Shown piece by piece: positions 55,380 through 63,753 of a DNA stretch of 64,000 bases. Under the pieces are notes generated by a model. It did no database searches, was not told where the DNA came from, and worked only from the letters and a program-made list of their open reading frames with translations. Origin of the DNA: an uncultured Flavobacteriaceae bacterium (GTDB taxonomy: Bacteria; Bacteroidota; Bacteroidia; Flavobacteriales; Flavobacteriaceae); NCBI GenBank assembly GCA_947500445.1, contig CANMSB010000009.1, positions 62,001 through 126,000 of the forward strand, written 5' to 3'. Position 1 is the stretch's first letter. Each line of letters opens with the position of its first letter. The translations under genes and the position numbers were made by a program.

Positions 55380-58010
55380 ATGGAGATTCCCTCAAAATAT
55401 GACCCTAAACAGGTGGAACAACAGTGGTACGACTACTGGATGGAGCACCGCTTTTTTCATTCCGAACCGGATGAAAGGGAGCCCTATACCATCGTAATAC
55501 CTCCGCCGAACGTAACCGGCGTCCTCCACATGGGGCATATGTTGAACAACACCATACAGGACGTTTTGATCCGTAGGGCCCGTCTAATGGGTAAAAATGC
55601 CTGCTGGGTGCCCGGAATGGACCATGCTTCCATTGCTACCGAAGCCAAGGTAGTGGCAAAGTTGAAGGCCGATGGGATCGAAAAATCCAATCTTTCCCGA
55701 AGCGAGTTTCTAAAGCACGCCTGGAGCTGGACCGATGAATACGGAGGAATTATTCTGGAACAGCTTAAAAAATTAGGGTGTTCCTGTGATTGGGAACGTA
55801 CCAAGTTTACCATGGATGACGATATGTACGCCTCGGTTATAAAGGTGTTTGTCGACCTTTTTAACAAGGGGTTGATCTATCGCGGGCATCGTATGGTCAA
55901 TTGGGATCCCGAAGCGTTGACGACCCTTTCCGATGAAGAGGTCGTTTATGAAGAAAAACAGGGGCTGTTATACTACCTATCCTATAAAATAGAGGATTCG
56001 GACGAAATGGTGACGATTGCCACTACCAGGCCGGAAACTATTTTGGGCGACACTGCCATCTGTATCAATCCCAACGACGACCGATACCGTCATTTAAAGG
56101 GACGAAAGGCCATAGTGCCCATCTGTAACAGGGCGATTCCCATTATAGCCGACGAATACGTCGATGTGGAGTTCGGGACCGGTTGTTTAAAGGTTACCCC
56201 GGCACACGATATCAACGATAAGGCCTTGGGCGAGAAACATGGTCTGGAAACGATCGATATTTTCAATCCGAACGCCACATTGAATTCTTTTGGACTCCAT
56301 TATGAAGGGAAGGACCGTTTTGAAGTGCGCAAGGCGATCGCCAAGGAACTTGAGGAGTTGGGCCTCTTGGTAAAGACCGAGACGCATTTGAACAAAGTAG
56401 GCACCAGCGAACGCACAAAAGCCGTAATCGAGCCGCGTTTGAGTGATCAATGGTTCCTTGCGATGGAAGATTTGGTGAAACCTGCCATAAAAGCGGTTAT
56501 GGACACCGAAGAAGTGCGCTTTTTTCCAAAGAAATTTGAAAATACCTATCGCCATTGGATGTCCAATATTCGCGATTGGAACATTTCCCGCCAGCTTTGG
56601 TGGGGGCAACAGATACCAGCCTATTACTATGGTGATGCCCAAAACGATTTTGTAGTTGCAGAAAACAAGGAAGATGCATTGTTAATGGCACGGAAAAAGG
56701 CCGATCGGCCCGATTTGAAAGCCGAAGACCTGCGTCAAGACCCCGATGTGTTGGATACCTGGTTTTCCTCATGGCTATGGCCCATAAGCGTTTTTGGAGG
56801 AATTTTGGACCCCAAGGGTAAGGAGGTAAGCTATTATTATCCTACGAACGATTTGGTTACCGGTCCGGACATTATTTTCTTTTGGGTCGCAAGAATGATC
56901 GTATCCGGATATGAGTACCGGGAGGAGCGCCCTTTTCAGAACGTATACTTTACCGGTCTGGTACGGGACAAACAACGTCGAAAAATGTCCAAACAGCTGG
57001 GGAATTCCCCGGATGCTTTGGCCCTAATTTCCGAATATGGCGCCGATGGCGTAAGGGTGGGGCTGTTATTGAGTTCTGCGGCGGGCAACGACTTAATGTT
57101 CGATGAAGATCTTTGCCAACAAGGGAAAAATTTTTCCAACAAAATATGGAATGCCCTACGGTTGATCCAAGGATGGGAAACGGCCGAAATCGATCAGCCC
57201 CGGGCTGCGGTACTGGGTCTGGAATGGTACGCCTCGAAATTTCATCGCACCTTGGCGGAAATAGAAGACCACTTTAGTAAATATAGGATATCCGATGCGC
57301 TAATGGCCATTTATAAGTTGGTTTGGGACGATTTCTGTTCCTGGCTTCTGGAAATCGTGAAGCCGGCCTACCAACAACCTATTGACACTGCTACCAAGGA
57401 TAGGGTAATCGGTTGGTTCGAGGAAACGCTGAAATTGTTGCATCCGTTTATGCCCTTTTTAACCGAAGAGGTATGGCATCGATTGGGGGAACGCAATCCC
57501 GATCAGGCATTGATCGTTGCAAAATGGCCTGCTGTGGAAGCCGCAGATGCAGCGTTGCTTCAGGGCTTTGAGTTTGCCGAAGGCGTTGTTTCGGGAATCC
57601 GGAATATTCGAAAAGAAAAACAGATCCCGATGAAAGACGCTATTGCGCTTTCCGTGTTAAACGAAGAAAATATAGGGGATGCCTGGGATACCGTTATTCG
57701 AAAGCTTACCAACGTATCGGAAATCGATTATGTAGATGCGCCATTGGAAGGTGCCCTGAGTTTTCGGGTAAAGAGCAACGAGTATTTTGTTCCGGTAAGC
57801 GGTACTATCGATGTGGGCGCCGAAATAGAAAAGATTAAGACGGAGTTGGACTATGCCCGTGGGTTTTTACGATCCGTATCCAAAAAATTGGAGAATGAAC
57901 GGTTCGTAAACAACGCACCGGAGCAAGTGATTGCCAAAGAGCGGCAAAAACAAGCCGATGCCGAGGCAAAAATTGAAACCCTTGAAAAGAGTCTGGCGAG
58001 TTTGTCATAG
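55380..58010 (+). CDS. valS: Valine-tRNA ligase
   Basis: ValRS charges tRNA-Val. The class I signatures are PPPNVTGVLHMGHML (HIGH) and RKMSKQLGNS (KMSKS). The editing domain (ATTRPETILGDTAICINP) is complete, as are the tRNA-binding helical domain and the C-terminal coiled coil (LDYARGFLRSVSKKLENERF). 876 residues is the usual length. ATG start at 55380, with a good promoter upstream. An AT-rich HNH-like gene begins 18 bp after its stop. Confidence 0.97.
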   Translation: MEIPSKYDPKQVEQQWYDYWMEHRFFHSEPDEREPYTIVIPPPNVTGVLHMGHMLNNTIQDVLIRRARLMGKNACWVPGMDHASIATEAKVVAKLKADGIEKSNLSRSEFLKHAWSWTDEYGGIILEQLKKLGCSCDWERTKFTMDDDMYASVIKVFVDLFNKGLIYRGHRMVNWDPEALTTLSDEEVVYEEKQGLLYYLSYKIEDSDEMVTIATTRPETILGDTAICINPNDDRYRHLKGRKAIVPICNRAIPIIADEYVDVEFGTGCLKVTPAHDINDKALGEKHGLETIDIFNPNATLNSFGLHYEGKDRFEVRKAIAKELEELGLLVKTETHLNKVGTSERTKAVIEPRLSDQWFLAMEDLVKPAIKAVMDTEEVRFFPKKFENTYRHWMSNIRDWNISRQLWWGQQIPAYYYGDAQNDFVVAENKEDALLMARKKADRPDLKAEDLRQDPDVLDTWFSSWLWPISVFGGILDPKGKEVSYYYPTNDLVTGPDIIFFWVARMIVSGYEYREERPFQNVYFTGLVRDKQRRKMSKQLGNSPDALALISEYGADGVRVGLLLSSAAGNDLMFDEDLCQQGKNFSNKIWNALRLIQGWETAEIDQPRAAVLGLEWYASKFHRTLAEIEDHFSKYRISDALMAIYKLVWDDFCSWLLEIVKPAYQQPIDTATKDRVIGWFEETLKLLHPFMPFLTEEVWHRLGERNPDQALIVAKWPAVEAADAALLQGFEFAEGVVSGIRNIRKEKQIPMKDAIALSVLNEENIGDAWDTVIRKLTNVSEIDYVDAPLEGALSFRVKSNEYFVPVSGTIDVGAEIEKIKTELDYARGFLRSVSKKLENERFVNNAPEQVIAKERQKQADAEAKIETLEKSLASLS

Positions 58011-58028
58011 TGTTACCTCAATTTCAAA

Positions 58029-58808
58029 ATGAACCTTTGTCCTCTCTGCAATATAAACACGGCAGATAAGAAGAATTCGCATATTATTCCTAAGTTTTTA
58101 GGAAAAGCGTTATTTGAAAATATTAAGCCTCGTTTTATCTATGAATTAGACAAAAGTGGAAAGCATAGGAAAAGACAAGATATACCAAAACAAGACTTTT
58201 TGATATGTTCTTTTTGCGAAAAACGACTGGGTATTTTAGAAACTTACGTTGCCAGAAAGATAACATCGATTAACAATTATACAAATGAAAAAAGTAAGTT
58301 TGAAATATTTAATATTGGTCCAAACGAGATTTTAAATTGCCTAAAATTCAATCCGTTAATATTTAAATTATTCTGTTTTTCACTTATATGGCGGTTGTCT
58401 ATAACATCAAATCCAATTTTTAAAAATTTTAAGCTGCCAGTGGAATTAGAATTGGAAATGAGTTTATTCTTAAACGCTAATCTTCTTCCAACTCACAGGG
58501 AATTACTAGAAAATTTAAAGACCATTGAAAAATATCCGGAATATCATCTGATTGCCTATAAACAGAAGAAGGTGCTTAGAGAATTCGTGGGTGTTCTTAC
58601 TGCTTTCCAAATGTCAGAAGATCATTATGGCATTTTTATTGGTGATATAATTTTGTTGTTTTATTTAAATGATAATAGAATAGACCATCAAACTAACTTA
58701 ATCTCAAATAAAGAGAATGCGATGGTAAAGTTTGTTTTAGCAAATTCAATCCAATGGAAAAAGATAAATTCGGAGATAATTGACAAACGTTTATTTGATG
58801 GTACCTAG
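58029..58808 (+). CDS. AT-rich hypothetical protein with two CxxC pairs, HNH-like N-terminus
   Basis: The family is not certain. The first 75 residues carry CPLCN (Cys4/7), NSHIIPKFLGKAL and, after a spacer, CSFCEKRLG. This resembles the zinc-bound HNH_5 type (CxxC, EHIIP, CxxCN), but the acidic residue before His is Ser and the Asn is Glu, so nuclease activity is doubtful. The remaining ~185 residues are helical and unremarkable. The gene is visibly more AT-rich than its neighbours, with many AAA, ATT and TTA codons, which suggests recent acquisition. It starts 18 bp after valS and could ride on its transcript. 259 residues, ATG start. A defence role is only a speculation. Confidence 0.7.
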   Translation: MNLCPLCNINTADKKNSHIIPKFLGKALFENIKPRFIYELDKSGKHRKRQDIPKQDFLICSFCEKRLGILETYVARKITSINNYTNEKSKFEIFNIGPNEILNCLKFNPLIFKLFCFSLIWRLSITSNPIFKNFKLPVELELEMSLFLNANLLPTHRELLENLKTIEKYPEYHLIAYKQKKVLREFVGVLTAFQMSEDHYGIFIGDIILLFYLNDNRIDHQTNLISNKENAMVKFVLANSIQWKKINSEIIDKRLFDGT

Positions 58809-58904
58809 TATAATCTAAGAGGTATGCATATAGGCAGGTTTCAGTTAAAGTGTGTCTTAATCACCAAAGATTATTTTACATCTATTGTTTCCGATATGAT
58901 ATCT

Positions 58905-59744
58905 TTAATTTGGAACCAGAAGGGAGTCGGGTTTAGTAATGGTATGTGTTGTATCGCTTCCGTAAAACGGCAGTAATTTGTATTTGTCCGCAAAGCGCCC
59001 GCTCAGGTCGGCATCGAACGGTGTTTTAACCAAAAGGGTATTCCATTTGCCCTCAACGACCAAGTAGTACTCGGTAATGCCCTCCATATTCTCTATTGTG
59101 GAAAGGCAATCTTCAATGATGGTGATCACCACTTTACGGTCCGCGGCGGCAATTCGCTTCATATCGCGAATTCGGAGCAATACCAGTAACTTGTTCCGGT
59201 CTGTCTTGGTAAAATAGGCAATCTTATCGGTATCGATTCCCGAAACAATATCATAGGCGACGCATGCTTTCAAGTAGGATGCAATGGAATCTTTTTGTTT
59301 ATCGGGGGTTAAGGTCAATTGCTTTATATCCATATCAAGCAGTTGTTTTCTTGGGTCTTGGTCTCTTGGCATGGTATCCTCGCCATTGGAACGTAAATAC
59401 ACGCCATAGAACGACATGCTCATAAAGAATATCCCCAATACTACCAAAACCAAACAGCCACATCCCTGCCAAAGCGGTCTTTTTGATGGCTTTTCCAGTT
59501 TTTGTCTTGAAAAACTTTTTTGCATATCAGCGCTGAACTCCTTTTCCGCATACGTTTTTTTGCAATGGCTGCACTCGGCTATCGAAGTTTTGTAAAGGGG
59601 GATAATGGGTATCCAGAAAAAGTGGAAGTAGCGACTGTAGGTAGTCACATGAAACGAATCGCGGGTATTGCAATAGGAACAACTGGTGTTTCGCAAGGTA
59701 TACTCCTTTATTTTACTGGCACGTGTCCCATAGAAGAAAATCAT
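58905..59744 (-). CDS. Zinc-ribbon membrane protein
   Basis: The N-terminal part has a zinc ribbon, CSYCN ... CSHCKKTY, with the intervening FHFFWIPIIPLYKT typical of the zinc-ribbon family found in small membrane-associated proteins. One membrane helix follows (GCGCLVLVVLGIFFMSMSFY), then a ~170-residue extracytoplasmic domain rich in charged residues that I cannot assign. 279 residues, ATG start at 59744. It is divergent from the serine-hydrolase gene, and repeat copy B lies between them. Confidence 0.75.
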   Translation of the reverse strand: MIFFYGTRASKIKEYTLRNTSCSYCNTRDSFHVTTYSRYFHFFWIPIIPLYKTSIAECSHCKKTYAEKEFSADMQKSFSRQKLEKPSKRPLWQGCGCLVLVVLGIFFMSMSFYGVYLRSNGEDTMPRDQDPRKQLLDMDIKQLTLTPDKQKDSIASYLKACVAYDIVSGIDTDKIAYFTKTDRNKLLVLLRIRDMKRIAAADRKVVITIIEDCLSTIENMEGITEYYLVVEGKWNTLLVKTPFDADLSGRFADKYKLLPFYGSDTTHTITKPDSLLVPN

Positions 59745-59856
59745 ATTGGTTTTTTTATGCTACCATTTGGCAGTGGTCCGATGTTCAAAAATACATCATC
59801 TTGCTATAGTGCCGCGTCCCTTGTTTCAGGGAATTACAGCTCCCTTTTTACCTGAT

Positions 59857-60012
59857 ACCATTTCTACCTTGAAATTACCCACTAAAAATTGCCCTTTTCC
59901 GCTTATACTTCAAAATAAAAAACAACCGTAGCCGCTGCTATGCTTGATTTTTCTTTTTCGTCCAAGCAAAGAATGACTGCTTTTTATTTGGGTAATTTCA
60001 AAGCAAAATGGT
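59857..60012. repeat. Dispersed inverted-repeat element, copy B
   Basis: This 156-bp copy starts accatttctaccttgaaat and ends with aaagcaaaatggt, the two ends being imperfect inverted repeats. It shares the interior words cccttttccg, ttcaaaataaaa and ttttctttttcg with copies A and C. It occupies most of the gap between the divergent zinc-ribbon and serine-hydrolase genes, so it may carry or disturb their promoters. The rest of 59745-60139 holds no gene that I can support. Confidence 0.8.
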
Positions 60013-60139
60013 ATGACTTTCCATTTTTTGAGCCATAAGATTAAAAATGGTTTTGTGATCTGATGGAGTTTAAGGGCAAGAATACCCATGGTTTTAACGG
60101 GTTTAATTGTATCTTCAAACACAAATTAAAGAAGGAAAA

Positions 60140-61264
60140 ATGATTAAATTCTCATCGCTACCGACAGTTATCGTAGGAGCTATCATGCTCTTTTTTATCT
60201 CGGGTACATTTTGTTTTGCACAGCAACCTGCCGTGCACTACCTGGAGGATTTGGAAGGGGGTGCGATTACAAAGGCACAGTCCGATTCTATTTTTCAAAA
60301 GGTTAAAAAACTTTCCGAAGAAACGGTAGTCTCCATAGGACTGATAACAAATGGTAAGGCACGTTTTTATGGTGTGAAACGTTCTGGCGATACCATAAAG
60401 ACCGTTTCCAACAGTGGGGCGGTTTTTGAAATAGGCTCCATTTCAAAGGTTTTTACCGCCACAATGTTGGCCCACTTGGTGCAGGAAGGACAATTTGCAC
60501 TGGATGATACCATAAATGAACATTTGAAAGTGCCCTTTCACAAAAATCAGCAAATTACTTTTCGATCGTTATCGAACCATACCTCAGGACTACCTCGATT
60601 GCCTACTAATTTGACGATGCGTTTTGAACATAGGAACAATCCCTATGCGAATTATGATGAGGTGATGTTAAAAAATTACCTGAAGGATACCATGGAGTTG
60701 GCCGAAAAGCGGGAAATGTCCTATTCCAATTTGGGTGTTGGATTATTGGGGTATACCCTGGGCGAAATTGCAGGTAGTTCCTACCAACAGCTTGCGGACA
60801 GCCTCATATTTAAAACATATGGAATGCGGCATACCACTACGGATAGGGCAGCGATCGAGGACCGACTGGTTTTGGGACGCAATGGCGGAGTGGTGGTGCC
60901 CAACTGGGATTTGGCCGTACTGATGGGAGCGGGCGGTATTTTATCGAACGTGGAAGATCTTAGTACATTTATAATTGCCCAATTTGATGAAGATAATGCG
61001 GTTTTGGCGCTTACACGAGCAAAAACCAAAACACTGGAGGAGGGCAAGGGAGTCGGCCTAGGGTGGTTTTTGTTACCACAGCCTTCCGATGCCCTTTGGT
61101 ATTTCCATAACGGGGGAACCGGCGGGTATCGGTCTGCGGTACTTATGGATGTGGCGCATAAAAACGGTATTGTAGTACTCTCCAATGTTTCTGCCAATAG
61201 ATCCAATTCGGATACTATCGATGCCTTGGCCTTTGCACTTATGAAAACCTTAAAAACCGAATGA
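60140..61264 (+). CDS. Exported serine hydrolase, class C beta-lactamase fold
   Basis: A signal peptide (MIKFSSLPTVIVGAIMLFFI, then SGTFCFAQ) precedes a beta-lactamase/penicillin-binding-like domain with SxxK in GSISKVFTA, the YxN motif in YSNLGVGLLG and a third motif HNGGTGGY in place of KTG. Such enzymes include class C beta-lactamases, D-aminopeptidases and esterases; HNGGTGGY is usual among the esterase/peptidase members, so antibiotic resistance should not be assumed. I use the ATG at 60140 (374 residues), since upstream codons add no signal-like residues. It follows repeat copy B. Confidence 0.88.
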   Translation: MIKFSSLPTVIVGAIMLFFISGTFCFAQQPAVHYLEDLEGGAITKAQSDSIFQKVKKLSEETVVSIGLITNGKARFYGVKRSGDTIKTVSNSGAVFEIGSISKVFTATMLAHLVQEGQFALDDTINEHLKVPFHKNQQITFRSLSNHTSGLPRLPTNLTMRFEHRNNPYANYDEVMLKNYLKDTMELAEKREMSYSNLGVGLLGYTLGEIAGSSYQQLADSLIFKTYGMRHTTTDRAAIEDRLVLGRNGGVVVPNWDLAVLMGAGGILSNVEDLSTFIIAQFDEDNAVLALTRAKTKTLEEGKGVGLGWFLLPQPSDALWYFHNGGTGGYRSAVLMDVAHKNGIVVLSNVSANRSNSDTIDALAFALMKTLKTE

Positions 61265-61379
61265 ATTATAGGTAGTCTAGGACGTGAAACGATAGCAATG
61301 GGTGAGTGATGTTCCGTTAAACACTTAAGAATGGAGATTGTCCTTTTACCGAAAAGTTTTTTCAAACAAAGCGTACAGG

Positions 61380-61693
61380 ATGCACATTGCTACGAGCACA
61401 TTGGATCATATCAATATGATTTTTGAGTTGTATCGGGAAGCGACCGTACTCCAACGCGGCAAATTTTTAGAAAACGTATGGCCCGAGTTTTCGCGTAATA
61501 CTATTTCTGGTGTTAAATTACGTAAATAAAAACCAGGGATTTTTTGTACAGGCGAAAAAGAAAATCCAAGCATAGCAGTAGCTATGGTTAGATTTTAGAA
61601 ATGCAACAACTGGCATCTTCCAAAACATTGCCCGATCACTACCACGATGCAGCGGTGTACTACTTTGAACTCCCGGTCGCGGAAGGGCCATAA
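61380..61693 (+). pseudogene. GNAT acetyltransferase remnant, middle lost at a repeat
   Basis: Frame 1 from the ATG at 61380 encodes MHIATSTLDHINMIFELYRE followed by ATVLQRGKFLENVWPEFSRN, the N-terminus of a GNAT family seen in flavobacteria. It then runs directly into repeat copy D and stops at 61529. After the repeat, in another frame, 61601-61693 encodes QLASSKTLPDHYHDAAVYYF and ELPVAEGP then a stop; this fits the C-terminus of the same family (usual pattern NLPxHYxxAxxxxFE). About 100 residues, including the acetyl-CoA-binding core, are missing. The two pieces therefore look like the ends of one gene. The assignment rests on family pattern recall, not on a search. Confidence 0.65.
61499..61600. 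repeat. Dispersed inverted-repeat element, truncated copy D
   Basis: From 61499 the sequence follows the reverse complement of copy A almost base for base (ctatttctggtgttaaatta, aaaaaccaggga, ggcgaaaaagaaaatccaag, agctatggttag) and then breaks off near 61600, losing the other half. It lies inside the GNAT remnant. It is closer to copy A than B or C are. Confidence 0.8.
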
Positions 61694-61739
61694 ACATTGT
61701 TTTGATGGGTAGGTAGCCACAATAATTTGAAAATACTAA

Positions 61740-62438
61740 ATGAAACAAGGTGTGAAGTACGCTTTTTTTAACAAGTATGGGGTAGGGGGGAAAACAAAAC
61801 AGTATCCATTACGTTCGGTATTGCTGACCTGTTTTGCATGCTTTTGGATGCAGTTCGGGATGGCACAAATTCGCGATGCAATACTTACATTACACGACAG
61901 TACCCAGTTTGAGGGCTATGCCGACCTGACGAAAAACAATAAAATAAAATTTAGGATGAACCTAGAGGATGATGCCGATTTGTGGGACCATGAAGAAGTG
62001 TATCAAATTAGGTTTAAGGGATACCCTTCCGATGCTACCTATCGTTATGGGAAAATACGTTTTAGGGACAAAATGTTGCTGCTACTGGTTTTGGAAGATG
62101 GCCCTATGGGCTATTTTGGAAAGGAGGTTACCCGAATTATTTACGAGGATGGCTTTGGTGGCGGTTTGGATTCAGAAACCGGGTTTCCGCCCGAAAATCA
62201 CGGTTATAGAAGCGGCTATAAGAAGGTTCCTGTACTTTCCAGAAGATATTTAAAGCTACCGAAGGAAGAAACCCTCATTTCCCTAGGGGCGGAGGCCAAC
62301 CCTTCAAAGGCACTGATGCGGGAATGGTTTGCCGGCTGCGCGGAAGTATTGGATGAGATCGAGGTGAACGAAAACTACAAAATTGCCGATCTGGTGTGGC
62401 AGTACAATCGGTATTGCGCCGCAATGGAGGAAGACTAA
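61740..62438 (+). CDS. Exported hypothetical protein
   Basis: The N-terminus is a somewhat long, basic signal-like segment ending in a hydrophobic run (YPLRSVLLTCFACFWMQFGM then AQ). The mature part begins IRDAILTLHDSTQFEGYADL, a pattern seen in Bacteroidota secreted proteins that describe a value plus unit-like beta region, then a Gly-rich loop (DGFGGGLDSETGFPP) and a helical end with DEIEVNENYKIADLVWQYNR. Family not recognised. 232 residues, ATG start. Its stop is directly abutted by repeat copy C. Confidence 0.7.
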   Translation: MKQGVKYAFFNKYGVGGKTKQYPLRSVLLTCFACFWMQFGMAQIRDAILTLHDSTQFEGYADLTKNNKIKFRMNLEDDADLWDHEEVYQIRFKGYPSDATYRYGKIRFRDKMLLLLVLEDGPMGYFGKEVTRIIYEDGFGGGLDSETGFPPENHGYRSGYKKVPVLSRRYLKLPKEETLISLGAEANPSKALMREWFAGCAEVLDEIEVNENYKIADLVWQYNRYCAAMEED

Positions 62439-62439
62439 T

Positions 62440-62591
62440 GCCATTTTTACCTTTAAATTTCCCATTAGAAATTGCCCTTTTCCGTATACTTCAATAAAAA
62501 ACAACCGTAGCTACTGCTATGCTTTATTTTTCTTTTTCGTCCAAGCAAAAAATGACTGATTTCCTTTGGGGAGTTTTAAAGTAAAAATGGT
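62440..62591. repeat. Dispersed inverted-repeat element, copy C
   Basis: The copy begins gccatttttacctttaaat and ends gttttaaagtaaaaatggt, an imperfect inverted repeat. It shares ttgcccttttccgtatact, aaaaaacaaccgtagc, gctgctatgctt/actgctatgctt and ttttctttttcgtccaagca with copy B. It starts 2 bp after the stop of the exported hypothetical protein, so it may act as the 3' end of that transcript. 62592-62849 is otherwise empty of genes. Confidence 0.8.
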
Positions 62592-62805
62592 ATAAACTAC
62601 TAAGACTATTGGGTTTTATGGGGTACGACCATAACCTGCCTTGACCGTCATCCATGAAACGACAGAAGCAAACGAAAACAGGAATACGCTTCCTGTAGTT
62701 CAACGAAAATTTGACCATTGGTCGAAAATATTGATGTATCCCTTTGTTTTCCCCGTTGTAATAAGGCCCTTTTAATTTTGAAATGGAGGTAAAGAAATTG
62801 AGTTG

Positions 62806-62824
62806 TTTCAAAGTTTAAATGGTA
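62806..62824. repeat. Possible solitary repeat end
   Basis: The stretch tttcaaagtttaaatggta resembles the right ends of copies B and C. No matching left end is found nearby; it may be a relic or chance. It lies just upstream of the RDD gene. Confidence 0.3.
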
Positions 62825-62849
62825 TTTAGTCCCGAAAACCCCAACTTGT

Positions 62850-63443
62850 ATGACACGTGAAGCCCAATTACGATTTTGTAAAGTATGTACCAACGGAAAA
62901 AAAGACTTTAATAGGGGAATCGTTTGTGGCCTTACCGACCGCTTGGCCGATTTCGAAAATACTTGTGATACCTTTCAGGAAGATGAAGAACTGCAACAAA
63001 AGGTGGCATTACAACATTCCTATACCAACGCTATTTTGGCGGCAAGTGCCAATAAACGACTGGCCAATTACCTTATCGATCAAGTTTTTTTGGTGGGATG
63101 CGGCATGTTGATCGGGGTCATGCTCGGCTTGGTTTTGGTGTATTTCTATCCGGAACACCTGTATTTATTGGATGAAGAGAACCGGTTGGTGGAATATGTG
63201 TTGGGTGTGATTATTGCCATGTTGTACTATAGTTTTTTTGAGGGCTTTACGGGAAGATCGCTCGGAAAGTTTTTTACAAAAACAAAGGTGGTCACCGAAG
63301 ACGGTGACCGTCCCGATTTTAAGACCGTTTTTATCCGCTCACTCTGTCGGCACATACCCTTTAACGCCTTTTCATTTTTGGGGGGCGAAGGTATCGGTTG
63401 GCACGATAAATTTTCCGGAACGCGGGTGGTAGAAATTGAGTAA
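62850..63443 (+). CDS. RDD family membrane protein
   Basis: After a short Cys-bearing N-terminal part (FCKVCTNGKKDFNRGIVCGL ... CDTF), the protein has the RDD-type membrane domain: NKRLANYLIDQVFLVGCGML (R..D), a second helix pair, FFEGFTGRSLGKFFTKTKVV, and the last segment with FIRSLCRHIPFNAFSFLGG. RDD proteins are small membrane proteins of mostly unknown role, some possibly transporters. The CKVC/C pattern could bind metal. 197 residues, ATG start. Confidence 0.88.
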   Translation: MTREAQLRFCKVCTNGKKDFNRGIVCGLTDRLADFENTCDTFQEDEELQQKVALQHSYTNAILAASANKRLANYLIDQVFLVGCGMLIGVMLGLVLVYFYPEHLYLLDEENRLVEYVLGVIIAMLYYSFFEGFTGRSLGKFFTKTKVVTEDGDRPDFKTVFIRSLCRHIPFNAFSFLGGEGIGWHDKFSGTRVVEIE

Positions 63444-63486
63444 TATCATTTTAGGGTTAGAGTGGTATAACAGGCAATACTCTTGA

Positions 63487-63753
63487 CTAGTCGGCTGAAG
63501 ACCGTAACAGCTTTACCAGTTTTACATATTTTGTCATCGCTGCTTTGGGCTCCAAATTTTGCGCTTGTATCAAGGCATTGGCCTTAAAGGCATTGATCAA
63601 AGGTGTTTTGCTTCCCGGGTGGTTCTTGTTTTCGTTGGCAATTTTATAATAGGCATATAGCTTTAACAACACATCGGCAGGTAAGGGCTCGGTATAGTTG
63701 TTTACGTAGGCGACCGCCTCATCGAAAAGTTTATGTAATTTCTCGTTCTTCAT
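63487..63753 (-). CDS. Acyl-CoA-binding protein
   Basis: This 88-residue protein matches the ACBP fold of four helices: FDEAVAYVNNYTEPLPADVL, LLKLYAYYKIANENKN (substrate-binding Tyr/Lys region) and, after PGSKTPLINAFKANAL, an AAMTKYVKLVKLL helix. ACBPs bind medium- and long-chain acyl-CoA in the cytoplasm. The start codon overlaps the end of the upstream phosphatidylserine decarboxylase gene by 23 bp, so both likely act in phospholipid metabolism from one transcript. Confidence 0.9.
   Translation of the reverse strand: MKNEKLHKLFDEAVAYVNNYTEPLPADVLLKLYAYYKIANENKNHPGSKTPLINAFKANALIQAQNLEPKAAMTKYVKLVKLLRSSAD

Noticed and set aside
60140-61264. Antibiotic-resistance beta-lactamase
   Set aside because: The fold is right, but the HNGGTGGY third motif and general divergence fit an esterase/peptidase at least as well; resistance cannot be claimed.
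61338-61529. Intact 63-residue gene
   Set aside because: The last residues come from the repeat element and the first from a non-ATG extension; it is better read as part of a GNAT pseudogene.
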